Shown: positions 50,297 through 58,398 of the stretch, in pieces
How the letters are laid out: the number at the start of each line of letters is the position of its first letter
Position numbering within the stretch: the stretch's first letter is position 1
Source: SHLQ01 sp033344795
GTDB taxonomy: Bacteria > Actinomycetota > Acidimicrobiia > Acidimicrobiales > SHLQ01
Assembly: GCA_033344795.1 (NCBI GenBank)
Contig: JAWPMS010000001.1
Location: 186,001-250,000 of the forward strand
Direction: 5' to 3'
DNA length: 64,000 bases
Made by a program: the position numbers and the translations under genes
Notes under the pieces: generated by a model
Told to the model about the DNA's origin: nothing
Database searches by the model: none
What the model saw: only the letters and a program-made list of their open reading frames with translations

Positions 50297-51205
50297 TCAG
50301 CGATCGAGACCCATGTCCTCGGCGACCGCGACGACCGCGTCCACAACCGCTCGGATCGCGGGTCGATCCGAGCTCGAGCGTCGCCAAACCAGCTCCACGT
50401 TTCTCGAGACCGGATCTTTCAACTCGGCCACCCGGATTCCCTCCGGGAGGCGACGAAGACCGAGATCAGGTACGAGGCCAACGCCTGCACCGCTCGCAAC
50501 GAGACGGAGGATCGTTGGATAGTCGTCGAGCTGATGGGCGTAGTCAGGCTCGAAACCCGCAGTGCGGCACGCCTGAACCAAACACCGGCCGCACGACAGC
50601 TCAGGCGGTGATGCGATCAAGCGTCGAGCCTCCAGATCCGCCAGATTCACCACCGAATCTCCGAGTTCATCGTCGTCGAGCACGACCACTTTGAACCAAT
50701 CACGGCAGACCAGGATGCGATCGATTCTGTCGTCGTTCTTCGTCAACGATTCTGCCAAGTCGACGGTGAAGGCAAGATCGATCTCGCCCGATCGGACCTT
50801 TGGCGCGGCGTCTTGATCGGCCTGCCGCGTGCGCACGTCGAGGTCGGGGTGGGCTTTGGCGAGCTTGGAGAGCAGCGGCGGGAGAATCGAGTTCGCGACC
50901 GATTCGATGACACCGATTCTCAGAATTCCGGTGACGCTCCCGGAAACCCGTTCGACGGCGGCTCGCGCCTCCTCCAGTTGATCGAGGATGGTGGTGGCGT
51001 GCAGGACCAACTCTCTGCCTGCGTCTGTCAAGAAGACGTTGCGACCAATTCGTTCCAACACCGCAACGCCGGTGACACGCTCGATCGCTGAGAGCTGTTG
51101 CGACACTGCCGAGGCGGTGTATCCGAGCTGGTCTGCAGCCGCGGCGATGGTCCCCTGCGACTGCACCTCACGCAACATTCGCAGCTGTTGAATCGAAACG
51201 TCCAT
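50297..51205 (-). CDS. LysR-family transcriptional regulator
   Basis: Protein of 302 residues. The winged helix-turn-helix at 5-60 (MLREVQSQGTIAAAADQLGY with TASAVSQQLSAIERVTGVAV) is typical of LysR, and the effector domain runs from about 90 with LRIGVIESVANSILPPLL and a C-terminal GLVPDLGLRRLPEGI. No effector can be deduced. It is divergent from the small zinc-ribbon gene at 51292 with 86 bases between the starts. The palindrome there may be its operator or a Fur-family site; see the separate entry. Confidence 0.9.
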   Translation of the reverse strand: MDVSIQQLRMLREVQSQGTIAAAADQLGYTASAVSQQLSAIERVTGVAVLERIGRNVFLTDAGRELVLHATTILDQLEEARAAVERVSGSVTGILRIGVIESVANSILPPLLSKLAKAHPDLDVRTRQADQDAAPKVRSGEIDLAFTVDLAESLTKNDDRIDRILVCRDWFKVVVLDDDELGDSVVNLADLEARRLIASPPELSCGRCLVQACRTAGFEPDYAHQLDDYPTILRLVASGAGVGLVPDLGLRRLPEGIRVAELKDPVSRNVELVWRRSSSDRPAIRAVVDAVVAVAEDMGLDR

Positions 51206-51241
51206 GGTTCCATCGTACCGCGATGATGTAGGAAACGTAAA

Positions 51242-51256
51242 TGGTAATCATTACAA
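51242..51256. promoter_or_regulatory. 7-1-7 palindrome resembling a Fur/Zur-family operator
   Basis: TGGTAATCATTACAA is a 15-bp inverted repeat of two 7-mers around one base (6 of 7 positions match), with core GTAATCATTAC. This layout is that of Fur-family boxes, and the core also fits a LysR T-N11-A site. It sits between the LysR start (51205) and the zinc-ribbon gene start (51292), 36 bases before the latter, in a locally AT-rich stretch in which both promoters must lie. Which regulator binds is inference. Confidence 0.45.
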
Positions 51257-51291
51257 ATCATCGCTTTTACTAATGCATTCAACCCCGCAGA

Positions 51292-51510
51292 ATGAACCAC
51301 ATGTTCACCATCACCTGCAACCACTGCCACAACACAAGCCTCGTCAACACCCAAAACATCGTCTCGATGCATCGTTCACTCGAAGGCACCGTTGCGTACG
51401 TCAAGTGCCATTGCGGGCACATGGCCGTCCACGTCTTTGCACGTCCCGAGCGAGTGACCGCTTCGTGGATGGCCGAGGAACAAGAACGAGACCGCGCTTC
51501 TGCGAGCTGA
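51292..51510 (+). CDS. Small zinc-ribbon-like protein
   Basis: Protein of 72 residues. Two cysteine knuckles are visible: TCNHCHN (C-x2-C) near residue 9 and VKCHCGHM (C-x-C-G-H) near residue 39, consistent with a single zinc ribbon. The remainder is short and polar, ending in an acidic/Arg-rich helix (MAEEQERDRASAS). I do not know the family's function. ATG 51292 or 51301 (MFTITC) could start it. It lies behind a Fur-like palindrome, hinting at metal-dependent expression (inference). Confidence 0.7.
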   Translation: MNHMFTITCNHCHNTSLVNTQNIVSMHRSLEGTVAYVKCHCGHMAVHVFARPERVTASWMAEEQERDRASAS

Positions 51511-51576
51511 CCGCTCCCGCTGGCCAGGCGGCCTTCCGGGCGTCAACTTCTCGGCGATCACGTCGATAAGGAGGAC

Positions 51577-52803
51577 ATGGAAGGCCGCCCGCCAGTGGTG
51601 TCATTGCTGACCCGTGCTGCAATACCGTTCGGAGCGGTCTTCTTCTTCGTTGGATTCTGGGTCCACCGCGCCACCCGATTTGCCGACTTCAGAGTGCTTC
51701 GCTTGGGCGGCGAGCTGATCGGTGCGGGTCGACATGCCGAGGCGTACGACGTTGAGGCCTTCGCGTCGATAGCGCAGTCCCGTCCCGACATGGCAGCAAG
51801 CCACCGCGAGCTCGATGTCTTTCTCAGCACTCCCGTGTTCGGCTGGGCAATGCGACCATTTGCTGCACTGACCTTCGACCCGGCACTGCTCCTCTGGACC
51901 CTCTTGGGTCTCGGCGCCGTGGTCGCAGCGGCTCGACTGCTCGAGTTGCCCGCCTGGGTCGCTCCAGCCGCGATCGTGATGCCCTTCGGTGTCGCGAACC
52001 TCCACCACGGCCAAACCGGCTTCTTCGCTCTCTTGCTCGCTGCAGGGATCCATCGTCTCTGTGTCGACGACCGCAAGATCTGGGCAGGGCTTGCTGCGGG
52101 CTTGGTGATCTTGAAACCGACACTTCTGGTCGGCGTGGCGATCTGGTGGCTGCTCGATTGGCGGCGTTGGTATCCAGCGATGCTCGCAGCGATCCCGAGC
52201 GCTGGCATCTTGATGCTTCCGTCCCTCGTTCTCAACGGTTTCGAACCATGGACACTTTTTCTCGAGTCGGCCCGGAATCGGGTGGACGTACAAGCCAACG
52301 TGGTGGCGAACAAACCAACACTCCGCGAGCTCGCAAAACGACTTCTCGGTGGTGAGGCAGGATCGAGCACCGCGCTCCTGATCGTCATACTTGGGCTCGG
52401 TGCGCTCATGATGTGGTGGGTAAAACGCACGTGGCCGGAGCGCATCGACATTCAGTCGAGCGCGGCGATCTTCATTTCGATATTGGTGTCACCGCATCTC
52501 TACATCTACGACAGCGGCTTGATCCTCATCCCACTCGCCGTTGCCGTTTCGACGGGAATTCGCGCAACCAAAGTCGAACGGCTGGTCGCGATCTTCACGG
52601 TTTCTTCGCTCGCGACGATCATGTCCTTCGGACCGTTTGGTCTGATCAACGACTGGATTGCACCGGGGGCTGTTGGGATGGTGGCGCTCTTCGCCCTCTG
52701 GGTTCGTCACCTCTTGTCGACGAGCGCATCGACCGAAGCCCACGTCGATCAGCGATCGATTCCCTCGAGTGTTCCTGTGGTCAACGTGACCTCGTCGAAC
52801 TGA
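51577..52803 (+). CDS. GT87-type membrane glycosyltransferase (polyprenol-phosphate-mannose dependent)
   Basis: Integral membrane protein of 408 residues with about ten hydrophobic segments, from TRAAIPFGAVFFFVGFWVH at the N-terminus to LIPLAVAVSTGI. Family features are the acidic loop after TM1 (FRVLRLGGELIGAGRHAEAYDVE), HGQTGFFALLLAAGI, AGLAAGLVILKPTLLV and the SPHLYIYDSGLIL block. GT87 enzymes transfer mannose from lipid donors to extracytoplasmic glycolipids in actinobacteria. AAGGAGGAC precedes ATG 51577. Its last 55 bases overlap the opposing septum-formation gene. Confidence 0.78.
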   Translation: MEGRPPVVSLLTRAAIPFGAVFFFVGFWVHRATRFADFRVLRLGGELIGAGRHAEAYDVEAFASIAQSRPDMAASHRELDVFLSTPVFGWAMRPFAALTFDPALLLWTLLGLGAVVAAARLLELPAWVAPAAIVMPFGVANLHHGQTGFFALLLAAGIHRLCVDDRKIWAGLAAGLVILKPTLLVGVAIWWLLDWRRWYPAMLAAIPSAGILMLPSLVLNGFEPWTLFLESARNRVDVQANVVANKPTLRELAKRLLGGEAGSSTALLIVILGLGALMMWWVKRTWPERIDIQSSAAIFISILVSPHLYIYDSGLILIPLAVAVSTGIRATKVERLVAIFTVSSLATIMSFGPFGLINDWIAPGAVGMVALFALWVRHLLSTSASTEAHVDQRSIPSSVPVVNVTSSN

Positions 52804-53483
52804 CCCACCAAACACTGGACCGTGCGGTCTCCGCCGTACCAGCTCTGTTCTATCGGGACGAACGTCCAGACCTGATATTGCGACGTTGCGTAGTTGCCTC
52901 CGACGAAGCTGTCGTACTGCGAGACACACCAACTCTCACCTTGGTCGAACGCCACGTCGACACCGGGATACGAGTCGCTGGCCCACAACAGGTCGGTCAT
53001 GGCGAACACTTCCATCGCGTGCGGCTCACTGCATGCCGTGGTGTTCACCAAGAACACTTCGACGAGCTCGCCATCGTTGCCCTGATCGAAGAAGTCCCGC
53101 ACACAATCGCCAGGTTCGAGGTTCGACACGATCGTGGTGTTTTCGAAGGCGTTTGCGACGATCACGCCGGTCACGACAAATCCCGCGAGCACCACGAGCA
53201 CCAGACCGATGAGAACATTTCTCGTTGTCGACGGGGTGGAACGCACCACCGCGGCCGGCCCGAGCTGCCCCACGGGATTGGCTGATGCCTGTGGCGAGCG
53301 TGTAGTCGTGATCGGCATGCTGCCCGACGGCGGTGGCGGTGGGGCCCCTGGGGCGAAGCGGCGTGCGCGGATCGGTGGTGGTGTCGGCGGCAAGGGCAGG
53401 CGCTCGATGACTTGGACGGGAGCCAGAGATCGTTCGCCAAGAGCATCGCTTTGGCGCGCCGCGTCAAGATCGGAGGGTTCCAT
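52749..53483 (-). CDS. Septum-formation family membrane protein
   Basis: Protein of 244 residues. An N-terminal cytoplasmic Pro-rich part (LPLPPTPPPIRA, APGAPPPPPSGS) is followed by one membrane segment (VLIGLVLVVLAGFVVTGVIV, about 90-109) and an extracytoplasmic domain of the Septum_form type: LEPGDCVRDFF, TTACSEPHAMEVFAM, WCVSQYDSF and VQCLVGQF, with four cysteines that could form two disulfides. In related actinobacterial proteins the domain is linked with septation, on limited evidence. Its 3' end overlaps the opposing GT87 gene by 55 bases. Confidence 0.78.
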   Translation of the reverse strand: MEPSDLDAARQSDALGERSLAPVQVIERLPLPPTPPPIRARRFAPGAPPPPPSGSMPITTTRSPQASANPVGQLGPAAVVRSTPSTTRNVLIGLVLVVLAGFVVTGVIVANAFENTTIVSNLEPGDCVRDFFDQGNDGELVEVFLVNTTACSEPHAMEVFAMTDLLWASDSYPGVDVAFDQGESWCVSQYDSFVGGNYATSQYQVWTFVPIEQSWYGGDRTVQCLVGQFDEVTLTTGTLEGIDR

Positions 53484-53548
53484 TAGTGAATCATCGGTGA
53501 AGCGCTGGCTCCAACGGATGGGGAATTCGGCTCAGCAGCCGCCGTTGC

Positions 53549-53668
53549 TCAATCGACGTCGTCTTCGGCGTCGCAATCCGGTGGGTCCTGCCCCGCCGCC
53601 TCCCGAGCAAGCGCCGATGCCTTGGCCTTCATCCGGGTCACCCAGTCATCTTGTTCGTTCTCCGACAT
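53549..53668 (-). CDS. Very small acidic protein, 39 residues
   Basis: Open frame of 39 codons starting at ATG 53668 (MSENEQDDWVTRMKAKASAL), with a helical centre and acidic tail (PPDCDAEDDVD). Composition is coding-like and the position, divergent from the methyltransferase start at 53687 and on the strand of the septum-formation gene, makes it plausible. No Shine-Dalgarno is seen and I recognise no family. A longer frame to 53761 would run into the methyltransferase and is not favoured. Confidence 0.4.
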   Translation of the reverse strand: MSENEQDDWVTRMKAKASALAREAAGQDPPDCDAEDDVD

Positions 53669-53686
53669 CGTTGGGCAGACTACGAC

Positions 53687-54253
53687 ATGCCTTCGACCGA
53701 CGCCGAACGTTGGAACGCCAGATATCAACAGGCCAGCACACCTCGCGCGATCGAACCTCACGAGCTCGTCGCACTCCAGCTCAGCGAAATCGGCGAAGGA
53801 CGCCGAGTCCTCGACGTGGCATGTGGACTTGGCGACGCCGGGCTGTCCCTCGCGAAAGAGGGATGTGATGTCACGTTCGTCGACGTGTCCGAGGTCGCGC
53901 TCGACGCCGTGGCTCGTCGAGCGGAGGCGGAATCGCTCACCGTCGAGACCTTGCTGCTCGACCTCGCCAACGAGCCTCTACCAGATGGGCCGTGGGACAT
54001 CATCGTGTGCGTTCACTATCTCGATCGGGCTCTGCTCGCGCGCTTTGGCAGTCATCTCGCGACTGGTGGAGTCGCAGTCATCGCCATCGCCACCTCCACC
54101 AACCTCGAGCGCCACGAGCGGCCATCGGCTCGTTTTCTTCTCGACGCGGATGAACTTCCATCGCTCCTGCCGGATCTTCACGCTGTACGGCACGATGAGG
54201 AGTGGCGGTCCAACGGAAGCCATGAGGCCTGGCTGGTCGCAACTACGCGGTAG
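53687..54253 (+). CDS. SAM-dependent methyltransferase (class I)
   Basis: Protein of 188 residues. Rossmann SAM-binding motif I is RVLDVACGLGDAGLSLA (about 38-54) with acidic motif II VTFVDVSEVAL and motif IV WDIIVCVHYLDRALL. The N-terminal WNARYQQASTPRAIEPH is like that of tellurite-resistance TehB and related small methyltransferases. Substrate unknown. ATG 53687 is chosen over the GTG-rich region upstream because it begins just before the WNARY block. The stop overlaps the opposing menF gene by 11 bases. Confidence 0.85.
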   Translation: MPSTDAERWNARYQQASTPRAIEPHELVALQLSEIGEGRRVLDVACGLGDAGLSLAKEGCDVTFVDVSEVALDAVARRAEAESLTVETLLLDLANEPLPDGPWDIIVCVHYLDRALLARFGSHLATGGVAVIAIATSTNLERHERPSARFLLDADELPSLLPDLHAVRHDEEWRSNGSHEAWLVATTR

Positions 54254-55487
54254 TGCCGTCGACCTGTCGGAGAAACGTTCCAAGCATGGCTCGCAGCTTT
54301 GCCTGCGTCTCGAGGAGTTCGTCTTCGGGATCGCTCTGTGCAACCACCCCCACCCCGGCTGCGATGGTGGCGGTGGAACCCTGTATCTGAGCGGTTCGGA
54401 CGCTGACGGCGAACTCGCCGTTTCCGGTCACGTCGATCCATCCGGCCGGCCCGGCATACCGCTGCCTGTCGAATCCCTCGAGATCAGCAATGATCTGTAG
54501 CGCCTCGCCTTGCGGGTTTCCCCCAACGGCTGGAGTTGGATGAACAGCCGCCACGAGGTCCAGGATCGAGGCCGCCGGTTCGGAGAGCACCCCTTCGACC
54601 AGCGTGCCGAGGTGATGGACGTTTGCCAGCGTGACGATCGAGGGTTCAGGTTCCGCGTCGACATACGAGCAATAGGGAAGCAACTCGGCCAGGAGCCAAT
54701 CGATCGTGATCTGATGCTCGATCCGATCCTTCCCAGACGACAGGAGAGCAGCGACCTGCGCTGCGTCTTCAGCGTCATCAGGTTTCCGCGTCGCGGTCCC
54801 GGCGAGAGGATGCGCTCGGACCGTACGCCCATCTCGACTCACGAGCAGCTCTGGCGAGGCTCCGATGAAGCCGTCGATCGAGAACACATTCGCGTGGCTG
54901 AACCGTCGGTACAGGTCTTCGACTAGTGGGGCCACGACGAAGTCCGCATTCGCCTGAAGGGTGAGCTGCCGAGCGAGAACCACCTTCTCGAGAGGACTTG
55001 CGGCGATCAGATCTCGCGCGACCTGCACGACATCGTCGCGCCACCGATCAGCTGAGCGATCGAGGTCGAGCGCGATTGTGGGAGGTGAAAGGTTGGTATC
55101 GGCGTCGATGATCGATCGAACCTCGCGTTCGACCTCGGTGATCGAAACCACCTCGGGGTGAGTGAGGAAGCGCCGCCCGTCGCGCTCCACGATTGTGAGC
55201 GATGGAATCTGCGCGGTTCCCGGGCATGAGCGATCGAAGGGCAGCGCCGCGAAGCCGACCGGGCCAACCCCCGCCTCCCCCGGTGATCCCGTCCAGCCAC
55301 GCGCCATCAGCGCAGCGGACAACGCTCCAGCTCCATCCAGCAGGTCCACCTCGATCGACTCGACGAGACCGAAGCCCACCAAGACCACCATGTTCGAAGA
55401 CCAGAACAACCCGGTCCGAGCACCCAGCTCGACCAGATTCACCTCGGCCAAAAACCCTGTCTCGATAGAGCTCGTCTGACAACGCAC
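54243..55487 (-). CDS. menF: Isochorismate synthase
   Basis: Protein of 414 residues. The chorismate-utilising enzyme domain occupies the C-terminal 260 residues: KVVLARQLTLQA, FIGASPELLVSRDGRTVRAHPLAGTATR, KDRIEHQITIDWL, VHHLGTLVEGVL, AVHPTPAVGGNPQGEALQ and YAGPAGWIDVTGNGEFAVSVR. It converts chorismate to isochorismate for menaquinone (or a siderophore). menF is favoured over entC/dhbC because no siderophore genes are adjacent. GTG 55487 gives the whole N-terminal domain; it is divergent from the SRPBCC gene at 55520. Confidence 0.88.
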   Translation of the reverse strand: MRCQTSSIETGFLAEVNLVELGARTGLFWSSNMVVLVGFGLVESIEVDLLDGAGALSAALMARGWTGSPGEAGVGPVGFAALPFDRSCPGTAQIPSLTIVERDGRRFLTHPEVVSITEVEREVRSIIDADTNLSPPTIALDLDRSADRWRDDVVQVARDLIAASPLEKVVLARQLTLQANADFVVAPLVEDLYRRFSHANVFSIDGFIGASPELLVSRDGRTVRAHPLAGTATRKPDDAEDAAQVAALLSSGKDRIEHQITIDWLLAELLPYCSYVDAEPEPSIVTLANVHHLGTLVEGVLSEPAASILDLVAAVHPTPAVGGNPQGEALQIIADLEGFDRQRYAGPAGWIDVTGNGEFAVSVRTAQIQGSTATIAAGVGVVAQSDPEDELLETQAKLRAMLGTFLRQVDGTTA

Positions 55488-55519
55488 ACTCCGAGCGTAG
55501 GTGGCGGCACACTGGTTGC

Positions 55520-56002
55520 GTGAAGCACAGCAGCGACCTTGACGTCGATGCCCCCGCAGCGACGGTCGTCGAGGCGCTGGCGGATCTGTCGACCTATCCC
55601 GAGTGGAACGACCTGGTCAGCCAGGCAACCCCAGCAGCCTTCCTCGACGGCGATCCCGGGCCAGCCTGGCTCACGACACTTCGAGCACAGGTCGGGCCAT
55701 TCGCACGATCAAAACAACTACGCCTCGTTCGCGATGATTCGACAAACAACGGCCGTTCGCTGGCTGGCAGCGAACCTTCAGACAGCCCGGTACAGCTTTG
55801 CTTCGTCCGACGGGAGCAGGACGATCGCTCCCACGCCCAATGGAACATGCGGGCACTGGTGACCCCCGCGGGACAACGCTCTCAGGTGACGCTCGAGCTG
55901 AGCTACGACGGTGGCTTGTGGGTGCCCGCACTCGGCTCGATCCTGGGAGGTGCGATCGATCGAGCCACCGAGCGCCTACCGTCGTACCTCGAGTCCCGTT
56001 GA
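55520..56002 (+). CDS. SRPBCC (START-like) ligand-binding protein
   Basis: Protein of 160 residues with the helix-grip pattern of polyketide cyclase/SRPBCC proteins: DLDVDAPAATVVEALADLSTYPEWNDLV at the N-terminus, a run of strands, and a C-terminal helix (LGSILGGAIDRATERLPSYL). These bind hydrophobic ligands in a deep cavity; no ligand is suggested. Starts at GTG 55520, 25 bases upstream of the thioesterase gene, and may be cotranscribed with it. Confidence 0.8.
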   Translation: MKHSSDLDVDAPAATVVEALADLSTYPEWNDLVSQATPAAFLDGDPGPAWLTTLRAQVGPFARSKQLRLVRDDSTNNGRSLAGSEPSDSPVQLCFVRREQDDRSHAQWNMRALVTPAGQRSQVTLELSYDGGLWVPALGSILGGAIDRATERLPSYLESR

Positions 56003-56027
56003 ACCTGCGAGAGGGTGATCGACAGCC

Positions 56028-56843
56028 ATGACCAATCCGGACTTCGACCTCGACTCCCAGCTGCAGTCGATCGGCGACATCGACGAGACGAGCCAACCGA
56101 CCACCCGAACCTGGAGCGGCCGGCTGAGCGCAAATTGGTCGATCGGATCGGTTCCCAACGGCGGATACTCCGCAGGAGTTCTCCTGCGCGGTCTGCTCGC
56201 TCACACCGGATGCGAGACGGCCCTTTCCCTGACGACGCACTACTACCGACCGACCATCGCGAACGCCGAAGTGGAGATCCGGACCGACGTTCTCCGGCGC
56301 GGACGAAGCACCACGCACGCCGACGGTGTGCTCATCCAAGACGGAAAGGTTCGGCTGCGAACCTCCGGGGTGTTTGGGGCCACCCCCACCGGACCGACGC
56401 GCCTGCCGGCCGCTCCACGAGAGATCCCGCCACCCGAGGAATGCGTCGAGCGCGATCCACAAGCCCAGGGTCTCGACATGTCCCTGATGCAGTCGCTCGA
56501 GGTCCGTCTACATCCGGAGCATCCGCTTCCGATCGATGGCTCGACCGCTCGAGTCGAGGGGTGGATTCGGTTCCGGGACGATCGCCCGAATGACGCACTC
56601 GCACTTTGTCTCTTTGCAGATGCGTTTCCGCCAGCCATCCTGTCTGCCGTGCCAGACGCCGGTTGGGTGCCGACGATCGAGATGACATCGCACACCCGCG
56701 CTGCAGCCGCCCCAGGTTGGATCCGGGGTCGGATCACGACGTCAAACGTGAGCGGCGGATACCTCGTCGAAGACGTTCGGCTCTGGGATTCGACCGACAC
56801 GCTCGTGGTCGACGCACGCCAGCTGGCGCTACTGCGAACGTAG
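56028..56843 (+). CDS. Acyl-CoA thioesterase family protein (double hotdog)
   Basis: Protein of 271 residues with two hotdog-like halves: WSIGSVPNGGYSAGVLLRGLL (first hotdog helix) with TTHYYRPTIANAEVEI, and a second half around MTSHTRAAAAPGWIRGRI with GGYLVEDVRLWDSTDTLVV. This is the layout of TesB-like thioesterases that hydrolyse acyl-CoA. Chain length is unknown. It ends 5 bases before the opposing DUF456 gene. Confidence 0.82.
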   Translation: MTNPDFDLDSQLQSIGDIDETSQPTTRTWSGRLSANWSIGSVPNGGYSAGVLLRGLLAHTGCETALSLTTHYYRPTIANAEVEIRTDVLRRGRSTTHADGVLIQDGKVRLRTSGVFGATPTGPTRLPAAPREIPPPEECVERDPQAQGLDMSLMQSLEVRLHPEHPLPIDGSTARVEGWIRFRDDRPNDALALCLFADAFPPAILSAVPDAGWVPTIEMTSHTRAAAAPGWIRGRITTSNVSGGYLVEDVRLWDSTDTLVVDARQLALLRT

Positions 56844-56848
56844 GCCAA

Positions 56849-57343
56849 TCACCAGTTGACGGCGTACGCCCACGGCAGCCAGACCAGGAGAATCACGAAG
56901 CCCAGTCCAAACTGCGCGAGCGTGCTGATTCCGAATCCCTTGGCGATCGCAATCGTCGATGCCTTGGCAGCAGGCCAATCGCGCTTGTCGTACCACTCGG
57001 CCAACCCGATACCGACGACCGCACCGACGGGAGCCCCGATGATCGGGATGAGAAAGAACCCGATCACCGCACCCACGCCGGCGGCAATCTGAGAGGCGAG
57101 TGCGGCACCCGATTCGGCCGCAGCTCGTTGAGGAATGAGCACTCCGACGGCGACGGCAACACCGGTCAAGGCGGTGATCAGCACGAGAATGGTGATGCCA
57201 AACGCGTCGAAACCAACGACAACGCCGTACACGACAGCTGCGGCCCACATCAGCAAGATCCCCGGCAAGATCGGAACGAGCGTGCCTGCCAGTCCGACCA
57301 GCATCGCGATCAGGACGATCACCGTGATCAGCGCATCAGACAT
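56849..57343 (-). CDS. DUF456 family membrane protein
   Basis: Protein of 164 residues with four to five hydrophobic segments. Family hallmarks are the N-terminal LAGTLVPILPGILLMWAAAVVYG and the C-terminal Gly-rich PIIGAPVGAVVGIGLAEW. Function unknown. It is next to thiD on the same strand with a 6-base gap and is probably cotranscribed as the last gene of the copC-repeat ORF-thiD unit. Confidence 0.85.
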   Translation of the reverse strand: MSDALITVIVLIAMLVGLAGTLVPILPGILLMWAAAVVYGVVVGFDAFGITILVLITALTGVAVAVGVLIPQRAAAESGAALASQIAAGVGAVIGFFLIPIIGAPVGAVVGIGLAEWYDKRDWPAAKASTIAIAKGFGISTLAQFGLGFVILLVWLPWAYAVNW

Positions 57344-57349
57344 GGCGTT

Positions 57350-58183
57350 TCACCGTAGCCCTGGCCACCGGGCGAAATGATCGATCGGACCGTGTCCCGC
57401 TCCGAGCGCCCAGCTGGCGCTGCTACGAAGTCCGTCAAGCACGTAGCTCCGGGCTTCATCAACGGCCCGAGGAACCTCGTCGCCATGGCTGAGCCGCGCA
57501 GCGAGCGATGCCGAGAGGCTGCAACCGGTTCCCAGAATGTTGACCGTCTTGACGAGCTCGTGATCCAGCGCCACGACGTGATCCTGCGTCGCAAGGACAT
57601 CGACCGCTCGATCTTGGTCATGGAACCCGGTCACCACCACGGCCTCGGGTCCCAGCTCGAGCAGCGCCGCAGCGGCATCGAGCGCTTGCTCCTTCGTCTC
57701 GATCGGCATGCCGGTGAGGAGCGATGCCTCCGCAACGTTGGGCGTGACGACGGTGGCCAGCGGGAAGAGTTGTTCGACGTACGCCTCGGTGACCGAAGGG
57801 TCGAGGATTGACCGACCAGCCGACGAGACCAGCACCGGGTCCACGACCAAGGGCCCGAGCTCGGTGCGTCGGCTCGCGACGACCTCGATCGCATCGACGG
57901 TGAAGAGCAGACCAGTCTTCGTGGCGGCAACTACGAAGTCAGCGGTCAGCGCATCGATCTGGGCGGCAATGAGATCAGCACGCATTGGTTCGACGGCGAC
58001 GATGCCGGTGGAATTCTGTGCCGTGACAAGGGTGACGGCGAACACGCCGTGCGCGCCATGAGCGCCGAACGACTTGAGATCCGCAGCAACTCCAGCGCTA
58101 CCTCCGCTGTCGGTGCCCGCGATCGTGAGCGTCACAGGGGGTGTTTGTGTCGGGACTTTGGACGATTTTTGCGATGAGTTCAT
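57350..58183 (-). CDS. thiD: Hydroxymethylpyrimidine/phosphomethylpyrimidine kinase
   Basis: Protein of 277 residues. ThiD phosphorylates the pyrimidine half of thiamine twice. Seen: TIAGTDSGGSAGVAADLKSF, the substrate loop QNSTGIVAVEPM, VVDPVLVSSAG, VVTPNVAEASLLTG and TVNILGTGCSLSASLAA, the ribokinase-family GTGC anion hole with catalytic Cys/Asp position. ATG 58183 overlaps the stop of the upstream small ORF (ATGA). I found no TPP riboswitch before it, which fits expression as a downstream gene in this operon. Confidence 0.9.
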   Translation of the reverse strand: MNSSQKSSKVPTQTPPVTLTIAGTDSGGSAGVAADLKSFGAHGAHGVFAVTLVTAQNSTGIVAVEPMRADLIAAQIDALTADFVVAATKTGLLFTVDAIEVVASRRTELGPLVVDPVLVSSAGRSILDPSVTEAYVEQLFPLATVVTPNVAEASLLTGMPIETKEQALDAAAALLELGPEAVVVTGFHDQDRAVDVLATQDHVVALDHELVKTVNILGTGCSLSASLAARLSHGDEVPRAVDEARSYVLDGLRSSASWALGAGHGPIDHFARWPGLR

Positions 58184-58398
58184 ACCCATTCGCCACCCCG
58201 CGTGTGGCAGGTGGCACACTGGCAAACGAACGTCATTCCGTGGCTGGTGCCGTCCCCCTCCTCGGCCCCGGCCACGGAGGCGTTAGCCGACCGGAGGGGT
58301 AGCGAGGCGTTAGCCGACACGAGGGGTAGCGAGGCGTTAGCCGACACGAGGGGTAGCGAGGCGTTAGCCGAGGCGTTGGCGTTGGCCGACGTCATCAT
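58180..58398 (-). CDS. Small repeat-containing ORF between copC and thiD
   Basis: Protein of 72 residues. The first two thirds are three 9-residue repeats, SANASLPLV, SANASLPLV and SANASLPLR, encoded by a 27-bp DNA repeat, preceded by short SANANA units. The C-terminus holds VCQCATCH (C-x-C-x2-C-H), a possible metal or heme-type site. Its ATG overlaps the copC stop as TGATG and its stop overlaps the thiD ATG as ATGA; both junctions are what translationally coupled genes show, and the codons end mostly in G or C. I know no homologue and infer no function; it might be a repeat-derived, non-functional frame. Confidence 0.5.
   Translation of the reverse strand: MMTSANANASANASLPLVSANASLPLVSANASLPLRSANASVAGAEEGDGTSHGMTFVCQCATCHTRGGEWV
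58277..58369. repeat. 27-bp tandem repeat, 3.4 copies
   Basis: Units at 58277-58303, 58304-58330 and 58331-58357, with a partial copy at 58358-58369. Units 2 and 3 are identical (GAGGCGTTAGCCGACACGAG plus GGGTAGC); unit 1 differs at two bases (CC for AC, GG for GA region). A length of 27 keeps all reading frames open, so copy number can change without breaking the ORF at 58180. The array lies just before thiD on its strand. Confidence 0.9.
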
